NCBI RefSeq assembly: GCF_029227915.1
Contig: NC_079879.1
Span: forward strand, 34,352,501 to 34,416,500
Length of the DNA stretch: 64,000 nt
Direction: 5' to 3'
Origin: Hydractinia symbiolongicarpus
Lineage: Eukaryota > Cnidaria > Hydrozoa > Anthoathecata > Hydractiniidae
Of the stretch, positions 56,481-64,000 are shown in pieces; position 1 is the first letter of the stretch; each line of letters opens with the position of its first letter. Both the position numbers and the translations under genes were made by a program. The notes under the pieces are model-generated. The model made no database searches. It was not told the DNA's origin and was given only the letters and a program-made list of their open reading frames with translations.

Positions 56481-57686
56481 TTGCGTGCATATAAATTTAA
56501 AGAAGTCGAAATGAATATTTCTAGTGAAACAAACAATGTTACTTCCTCTCTATCAAATTCTTTAAGTACACTAGACGAAGCTCTTGTTGGTCTATTCTCC
56601 CTTATATTTTGCGTCGGTGTTATTGGCAATTCTTTCGTCATTTATGTTTTTGGTGCAAAATATAAAGACTTGCGTTCGAAGCAGGAAATATTGATATTAT
56701 TATTGGCTGTGGTGGATTTTATAGCATCGATTGCAAATCCAGCCCTTTTTATATATTATACAGTTACAAAATATGGCAGATGGGATTTCAGCGAGGCTGG
56801 CTGTAAGATCTTTCCAACAATTGGTCCTGTTGCAACGAGTTGGTCACAAGGAATTATATTAATTATGGCACTTGATCGTGATCGAGCAATTGTGACACCT
56901 TTAAAAAACTCGTTTTCAAGTAAAACCATCTATAAGGCAGTTGCTGTTGCGTTGCTACTTTCTATGTTGTCATATTTTGATTATACTTGGTATTTAACAT
57001 CCCATGGTCAAAAAACATGTCAAGGGTACGGCGATCATTTGTTAACATACATTATACCAAGAATCTGCTCTTTGCTAATAAGTGATATTTTGTTTCTAAT
57101 TATCTTTGTTGCTACAATTACAAGGGTGTATCTTATTTTACGGAGGAAAGATGTGATGGGATTTGACGAAGTCACGAAGAAATATCGAAAAGAAAAAAAT
57201 AGGCGAGCTATGCGTTTACTGTTGACAATGGGCACTGTTTTTGCGTTTTGCATTTACCCGAGAGACTTGTATCAACTGTCATATCATGTTTCTCTTGTGA
57301 TCCCTCCCAAAATGGTATTTGATCAAAAACTTCTTAACATTAACGCCGCTCTGAAGGTCTTCCACACAGCGAATAGCTGTGTTAACGTATTCATATATGC
57401 TTTTATTCATCCTAAAATGAAGTTGGAAATCAAAAGACTATCTCGCAGATTAACATTGTGTTCACGAAAAAAGATCAGTTCTGAAATTAAAAGGAAACCA
57501 GGACTTACTTCAAAGACAATTCGTAGCGCAATTGAAAACACAAGGATCCGAAGCTCAACTGAAAACACCATTTTGGGATCTCCAACAATTAGCAAAATGG
57601 CTTTGAATTTGACTGTTTTCACGAAAAACAATGATGATGTTTTTGAAAACAACAATACCAGATTTACTACGACGTCTGTTACTTAG
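56481..57686 (+). CDS. Class A (rhodopsin-like) GPCR, single exon
   Basis: 401 residues from 56481. The internal ATG at 56511 (391 residues) is as likely, since it places the N-glycosylation sites NIS and NVT at the very N-terminus. Seven hydrophobic segments can be traced. TM1 has GNSFVIYVF. TM2 has LLAVVDF with the conserved Asp. ECL1 has the Trp of GRWDF and TM3 the Cys of AGCKIF. The TM3 end is LDRDRAIVTPL, so DRY is DRD. TM6 has FCIYPRD (CWxP becomes CIYP). TM7 has NSCVNVFIYAF in place of NPxxY. A long basic C-tail (RKKISSEIKRK) follows. The ligand is unknown. The motif changes and intronless structure fit the large, lineage-expanded orphan receptor sets of cnidarians. The frame is intact and probably expressed. 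Confidence 0.9.
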   Translation: MRAYKFKEVEMNISSETNNVTSSLSNSLSTLDEALVGLFSLIFCVGVIGNSFVIYVFGAKYKDLRSKQEILILLLAVVDFIASIANPALFIYYTVTKYGRWDFSEAGCKIFPTIGPVATSWSQGIILIMALDRDRAIVTPLKNSFSSKTIYKAVAVALLLSMLSYFDYTWYLTSHGQKTCQGYGDHLLTYIIPRICSLLISDILFLIIFVATITRVYLILRRKDVMGFDEVTKKYRKEKNRRAMRLLLTMGTVFAFCIYPRDLYQLSYHVSLVIPPKMVFDQKLLNINAALKVFHTANSCVNVFIYAFIHPKMKLEIKRLSRRLTLCSRKKISSEIKRKPGLTSKTIRSAIENTRIRSSTENTILGSPTISKMALNLTVFTKNNDDVFENNNTRFTTTSVT

Positions 57687-60600
57687 TACATGAAGAGCGC
57701 GTCACACATGTCTAACAGATTTCCATATTTCTTTAACTAAATTAGTAAATTGTATAAACGTTCATCATTTACTATACACGAAATGTACGCTATATTTTTT
57801 TCTACCAAAAAACGAGCACAATTTTATTTATTTTGCACAGTTTTTCGACAGTGCAAAAAGTTTACTACCGGAAATAGAGTGTAAAAATTTCATATTTTTT
57901 GCTTAACTAATTAAAAGTTATTGTTCTCCTGAAAAAAAGAGAACTATTCGGAAAATTAATTCTAAAATTAAAACATTTTTTTATAAAACCAAAATAAATA
58001 TTCACACGTTTTAATTAATCTTTTGTTCGCATATAGACATTGAATTGTCACGAGGGAGCTGTTCCCTCCAACGCCGAGAATTCTTCGATTACGGTGACTT
58101 TAGAGAGGTTTATAACTTACTTTCAATTCGATTTAAATTAGGAAAAATTTTCATAAAATTAAATTTTACGATTTCATATATTATTTTGTAGCCATTTTAT
58201 TTGCTGTTGTGAACAAAGAAATTGAACCAAATTCTACCGAGCATACCAAGTAAATTGATTTCTGCTCGGTTTATATGACAACCTAATTATCGCACTTTTG
58301 CTCAAAAAAATATCACCGAATATCGAATAACCATCCAATATCACCCTTTCTAGCTCTCGTATGTTTCACTTCCCTAAAGGCTCGGGAAATATGCAAAGAA
58401 GAACATTTAGAAACGATAACCACGACATATAATTCCCAAGTGTCTGACTATTCGTTTAATGGATGCGTTTTTTAATTTGATAAAAATCTAGGTATAACAA
58501 AGTGGAATTTGTGTATCTCATGTCTTTAAATCTTGTCACATGAATCAGGAACTACCGCCCCTCCACCCGGATAAGGTATCCTTTGTACTTTTCGTTAACA
58601 AATTAACGCTTTAAATAAAAAATTTTTGCGGTTTTGTGGCTTAAGAAGAGGCGAAAAAATCATTTTTTGACAGTCACAAAATAAATTTTAAGCGATAGAG
58701 AAGAAAATTATAAATTTCTAAAACCTAAAATTTACAAAGATAACTAATATATTAACAAATAAATAAATATTTTCCACAACTAAGTATCCGTATATTTTCT
58801 TGTGGTTGTATAGGGTGAAAATAAGTGCGTTTGTTTTAAATGTTTGTTTGTTTGTTTTTTTATTCTTTTCAAGAAACATCTAAAACAAGATCCTTGAGTC
58901 AAGAAACCCAAAAATATTTTACTTACTATGCTCGTTTAAACTTTTTGGAACTTAAGAAATATCTGTCATGACCAACAACATTTGTTTTGTGTTTTGAATC
59001 AATTTTCCACAACATACTACCACCTTTAACCGATAAAGTTTGTTGTGATGAGGTGGCACCCAGTTTAATACCAGAAACACTCAACAACAAATCGAACAGA
59101 TAATATCCCTTTATCTTTAATTACGAATGAGTTAGATAAAAATAAAAAATAAGAACTTTAGTTTAGTGTTCTTATAATATTATAATTCACTAGCAATACT
59201 TTTGTTAACATTCGAGATCAAAATTCGAAACAGTCCTGTCTAAAACAAACATTCTATTTAGAACTGCAAAGTTCCTATAGAATGAAACTTTGTAAACAAA
59301 ACATTATGATGTTTGACACGTACAGAATAATGTGTAAAGTTGAATGCGCAGCTGAAATATAGTGACAACGAAAATTGAAGTATTTTTTTTTTGCCTAGCT
59401 AACCAAGAATAACATGGGCCTTAACGAGTTTTTTATTGACTCAGTAACCAAAAAAGTTGAAGGAGCGAATCCGAAATTAAAAGGAGACGTATTTGTTATA
59501 ATTTCGTCGTTCTGTATTTAGTATTTTTGATAAAACTGGATATCAGATCATCGTTTTACGGACAATGTAGCTAGTTAACTAGCCATGTTGAAGAAGCATC
59601 CAGACGAAATGTTGCTGAATTTGGTTATTTTAACTATTAAACTTGACATTGTTTTGTTTCTATCCTATGAAAATGTTTTTAGCGATAAATGTATTGTAGG
59701 AGTTAGATATATAATCATTTCCAATGCTTCTTAAAACTTGTTTTTCGTGCTTGTTTACATTTCAAGCTACCATTTTTCTTGACGACGGGCAATACCGCAA
59801 AATATCGGGCCGTCGTGGAGAGCGCTAAGCCAATCAAAATGCCTAAAAGCTCGTATTGCCCGCTTGAAAAATCCAGATGGTTAACAAAAAATAATAAAGC
59901 ATGTTCGTCACATATCATTCAAAAAAATTGTTATTTCGATCTTTAACTCTTTCTTTTTTCCGTGTTTATTAACCGTGACGTCACAATAAAGAGTCCATTG
60001 TTTTTTTAATTTAACCACCCGTTGGAGAGAGACTTAATCTAAGAATATTCATGAAGATTGTTGCTTTTTTTATTATCATTTAACGTTTTACGGGGAAGAT
60101 TAAGAATTATAAAAATAATAGAAATATTATAGATACTGAAATTCACGTGCTTCTATATCTTTTTCTTTTTGTACTCACTGTTATATCCTTAAATTCTGTA
60201 ACTTTTCATAATATGTTAGACGTTCTAATTCTGGTAAATTTCCGAGGTAAGCCATTCGTGAACAGGGTGTAAAATATCTAAATGAAATATTTTTTTGTTA
60301 TTTCATTCTATGTTATGGTTTTCACCAAAAAAGGTTGAAAAACATTTGATATTAATGAAACGTACAAGGTAAAATTAGGACCAGATACGTAATTTACATG
60401 CCAGAATATATAATTTACAGACCAAAATCAATATTTTTCCGGACCAGATTTTTATTCACTCTTTGTCTTTGATTCGGCCACAATAAAAATTAAAAGTCAA
60501 TCGTATCCCTATTGTGATAAATACCTTCACTTTGAAAAATATCCTTACTGTTATAAAATAAGAAAAAAATCGATGTTTTGATTTGATCAGATTTTTTTTT

Positions 60601-63460
60601 CTCCTAACGTATATGCAATAATTCGACCTTTTTATAATTATAATATTTTTGTACATCTTATACATACTTATACATACTTATTATACTAACATAGCGTACA
60701 TTTTTCATTAATAGCTAAAAAATTTAATACCCTTTGATTACGTTTCAACAGGTGGCAAATATGTAATTATACCAAAATTAAAAGTCAATACTATTTTCAT
60801 TCTGATGAAGAACCAGTGTGTCAAGTTTTATAGGAAAATCATTTGCAGTTTGCGGATAACCTATAAAATTGTGGCCTCCAACACTTTGTGTCCCTCACCC
60901 CACTTTCCTCCATCATCCAGTGCTACAGCAGATCATTCCCCCAATAAATATCAACAGAGCTACGTTACACTACACATAGGTGACATGAAATTCAAATCGA
61001 ATTTGTTACGTACGTAACGTAGACCATAACACGATTAAGAATATCAAGCTAAAATCTTATGTATAAAATTTACAGAACAGATACGACACGCAACGTATAA
61101 AACATAGACACATAGCGGACATAAAATTTTATACCGGTAGGAAGTTCTTTTGTTTATGCTGATTAAAATGTTCTTGTAGATTTCATGTTTTAGACGATAT
61201 TTGCAGCATAACTTTGCTGTTTAAAAACAGAGAGACAGCGCTTGCTAGACCGTCAATGTCATGAGTAACAAAGAAGTCTTATAGCACCATTGTGACTCGA
61301 GCTTTAATTGCAACTCACAATATACGGAATGCAAAATATTAAAAATCTTTTCATAATGGCCGGAACTTGTGGATGTCTTTTCACCACGCCAACAAAGTCT
61401 TGTGTAGGTAGAGGCTTTTTTCATTTATGTACAAGTAATTGTAGCAAATAGCTTTAAATGTTAATAAAAAAATCGATGAAAATACGGATAAAATAAAAAG
61501 AGGTAGAGATAGAATGTGGAAAACCACTCTTTCAAGCAAAACTGTTTTCAAACTCTCAATATGTCATCAAATCTCAAAGTTAACCGATCGACCAAGAGAA
61601 ATAGATATAATTTGGTTAGCGCATAATTCTAAATTTACACAAGAAACTTTGACCTTATTCTAGGGCGGTCTGTATTTTGGGATCTTGTTTTTTTTTTGGA
61701 CGGCGTTGTAATTGTACCACTTCCATAGAATTCTGGGAAGGACAAAAAAATGACAGTGAAACATGCCACAGTGAATTTATTTTACATTTTTCATGCTAAT
61801 AATAAACTACTTATGAAACATTGGTCACTAGATACGTCATGAATCTTAGATGTTTTTCTTCAAGTTAAAGACCTCCAGAATTATACCCCTAATTGCAATC
61901 AACATCGTGCTGTAACTGGTGAGAGGCATAGCGTACTTTAACAGTAATAAAGGCGTTGGCGACCCTTTTGTTTTTCATCATTATTATTATTATTCTGTAT
62001 GCCACGATCACGTACAGAGATTGAAAATTATATCTGATCGTGGTGTGCCAAACCGCTTGTTTTTATTTAACGTGCGATATATAACAGTCATTGCATTTCA
62101 TAATACATTACTTAAATTTAAACTTCAATTTAAAAATGGTAATTCTGAACAAGTAATGCTTAACCTAAATTTTGCTATAGGATATGACATAACGTATGTG
62201 GTATATGAATGATTAAAAATCCAAGTTTCCCCACGCAATTTTTTATTATTGTGCTTAAGAATATATCTCTTTCTTTACCTGTTACATTGTGATTCCATCT
62301 GCAATTCTTAAGTGGTATCGTGAATGAGGAAAAAAAATTGTTATGAGAATTTGTGTTTTATTAGCCACAAAAGTTTTAATTATATGCGCTTATCCTTTCG
62401 CATCGTGTTATTGCAAAACTGTGGTTTCAAATTTTGCAATACTCTCGAAGGTAAAATATTTACGAAATGCAAAGTTTTGAAATCATTGTGGTTGTTATTG
62501 GCTTTCGATCTTATATTGACTATTAACTTCAGTAGCCTTCATTAGTAAGTTCTCAAGATCAGTTTAATTCTGTAAATTACACGCTCGTTTCCATTCGACT
62601 TGATTTTCAACTATAGTGCACAAAGTCCACTTAAATGGAATCTCTTATTTTGCTAACGTGTTTTTTATCATTCTACTTTGTGTAATTATTTTAAACGATG
62701 TTATTCGGCATTGCATTGACTTTTCTAGAAAAATGAGATTCTAGTCCGTTAAAACCATCAGCACACGAAGGAAATGTAATTTTTAAAATAGAGAGAAAGC
62801 GAACGTAGAATAAGGATACCGTTAGCAGACACACTAAAGTATTTTATCCGAAACGAGGTGAGATATTTATACTGAAGGATGTCACTAACTCTAACAATTT
62901 TGTATTTACAATAATTTTGTGAAATTATGTTACGAAAGGAGCAAGATTAGCTAATTACAGCGGAATTCTATACAACTATTGTGTTTTAAAATCTCAGTAA
63001 ACGCTAAACATAAAAATTTTTGAATGTGGTAATGGCGCTTATATTTCTTACTATATGCAAGCACAAAGGAACAATGAGTTGCAAAGCCGCCTTTGATAGT
63101 AAGTGAGAGACAATTGCATAGGATAAAGGAAATTGTCATAACAAATGTGGCGTCACCCATCAACAATCTTCACTGTAGACTACATAATAAAATATTTTTA
63201 CTAAATGGGCATGCCACTGATTAGGAAGTCAATCAATCACTACCTATAGCTAAATGTAGTTTGGCGATATTTGCAAGAAAATTATAATGCTAAATATTCT
63301 CGTGGGTGGAAAAGCAAGTTGCGGTGCACCTTATAATCCTTTTGACGAGGATGAAAATTAACACATCTAATTGCACTTTTGAGTATCCATTATATTTGAT
63401 TGTTGACAGTGGGCGGACGTAATTAAAATAGACATGCGCGGTAAGGAGCATCTCGCAGAA
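57687..63460. other. Gene-poor DNA with simple repeats
   Basis: No coding exon could be supported on either strand. It contains a (GTTT)n stretch near 58845, a repeat related to 54960 at about 59785-59850 and an (ATT)n run near 61980. The frames at 60805-61017 and 61919-62212 lack any domain features or start context. Confidence 0.55.
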
Positions 63461-63461
63461 A

Positions 63462-63470
63462 TATATAAAA
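63462..63470 (+). promoter_or_regulatory. TATA box of the gene starting at 63592
   Basis: TATATAAAA lies 122-130 bases before an ATG that abuts a consensus splice donor. Transcription would start near 63495. Confidence 0.55.
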
Positions 63471-63591
63471 TAGTTCTAGCTTCAGCACATTTTTTATTCG
63501 GTTATTTGCGTTAGAAACACTAGTTTATGGTTAGCACATGTTTTCAGCAACTTTTTGATCTCTAAATCTCGGAATATTAAATATCTAAAAA

Positions 63592-63594
63592 ATG
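63592..63594 (+). CDS. First coding exon consisting of the ATG only (gene continues beyond window)
   Basis: AAAAAATG is followed immediately by the consensus donor GTAAGT (63595-63600), so the first coding exon would hold only the start codon, with a short 5' UTR from about 63495. This layout is common in ribosomal protein and other highly expressed metazoan genes. The next exon is not seen in the remaining 400 bases, which look like intron. The product cannot be named. Confidence 0.45.
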
Positions 63595-63600
63595 GTAAGT

Positions 63601-64000
63601 AGCTATGTACATTTTGTATGTTCAAGTCGTTACAAAAATAGAACAACAGTAAGTATTAACATATTTTGTCACATGTAGCAACAAACGAACAAAAATATTT
63701 ACCTGTAACAGCAGAATAAGGTAGAATATTAAATAACGTCTTATGAGTGTACTTTACATTCTACAAGTGTAAAAAACTTTTACTATTTAAATCTTTTTTT
63801 AATTTAATCCTTATTTTTAAAATTGACTTTCTTTTTTAAAACTAATTCGTCAGCACGATAGATTAAACAACAAATGGAGCAGATTTTTTTTTATTTCTTT
63901 TTCTTTTTTGTTCTTCATGGAAAATAAATTTGATCAATTTTAAAAATTGATGTCTATCAACATTTAGTTTATCAGAAAACCTTTTTATTAATTTTTTTGT
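63601..64000 (+). other. Probable first intron
   Basis: AT-rich DNA with long T runs after the GTAAGT donor at 63595. No acceptor with a following coding frame was found before the window ends. Confidence 0.4.

Noticed and set aside
61919-62212. 97-codon frame with a Tyr run
   Set aside because: The Tyr run comes from an (ATT)n microsatellite and the rest has no family features.

Overview
The window is AT-rich animal DNA with short, intron-split genes. Introns have GT/AG ends, and core promoters carry TATA boxes. It also holds tRNA-derived SINEs, BEL/Pao and Ty3/gypsy retroelements and MITEs. The gene content and the strongly A+T-biased introns fit a cnidarian, most likely a hydrozoan. That assignment is inference from style and content, not from a species-specific marker.

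Layout. (1) Bases 1-952 hold the end of an unrecognised acidic protein gene, followed by a tRNA-like sequence. (2) Bases 1.7-20.4 kb hold four paralogous genes, all on the minus strand, for secreted cysteine-rich proteins. Each has four exons and every intron is in phase 2. Each protein has a signal peptide, a linker and three modules built around a CxCx2GW[ST]GP-like core. The spacers between them carry a SINE, a possible 2-kb non-autonomous element and small hairpins. (3) Bases 20.4-25.4 kb are mostly gene-free, with a 54-bp minisatellite and a broken PIF/Harbinger transposase. (4) Bases 25.5-39.3 kb hold a major facilitator transporter gene of the ZIFL (zinc-induced-facilitator-like) type. 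It lies in a large inverted repeat: two arms of about 5.5 kb around a 727-bp spacer. The left copy keeps its 3' end but lacks 5' exons. The right copy lacks both ends. The inner halves of the arms look identical and the outer halves differ by several percent, with an abrupt switch. (5) Bases 39.9-54.1 kb are a nest of elements. Fragments of a less AT-rich, virus-like element (DUF4116-like repeats, an HNH-like nuclease, capsid-like and unknown proteins) are broken by a 5.57-kb BEL/Pao element with a perfect ATAGT target duplication. They are broken again by a 4.7-kb gypsy element with a GAAA duplication, and the gypsy element itself carries a SINE in gag. (6) Bases 54.4-56.4 kb carry short dispersed repeats. 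(7) Bases 56.5-57.7 kb hold an intact single-exon class A GPCR. (8) The rest is gene-poor until a TATA promoter and an ATG directly abutting a splice donor near 63.6 kb, which looks like the first exon of a gene running off the window.

The most interesting parts are the secreted cysteine-rich gene family with one module per symmetric exon, the palindrome with its sharp identity switch and missing 5' exons, and the layered insertions that can be ordered in time. Protein family names rest on motif reading only. No database search was run.
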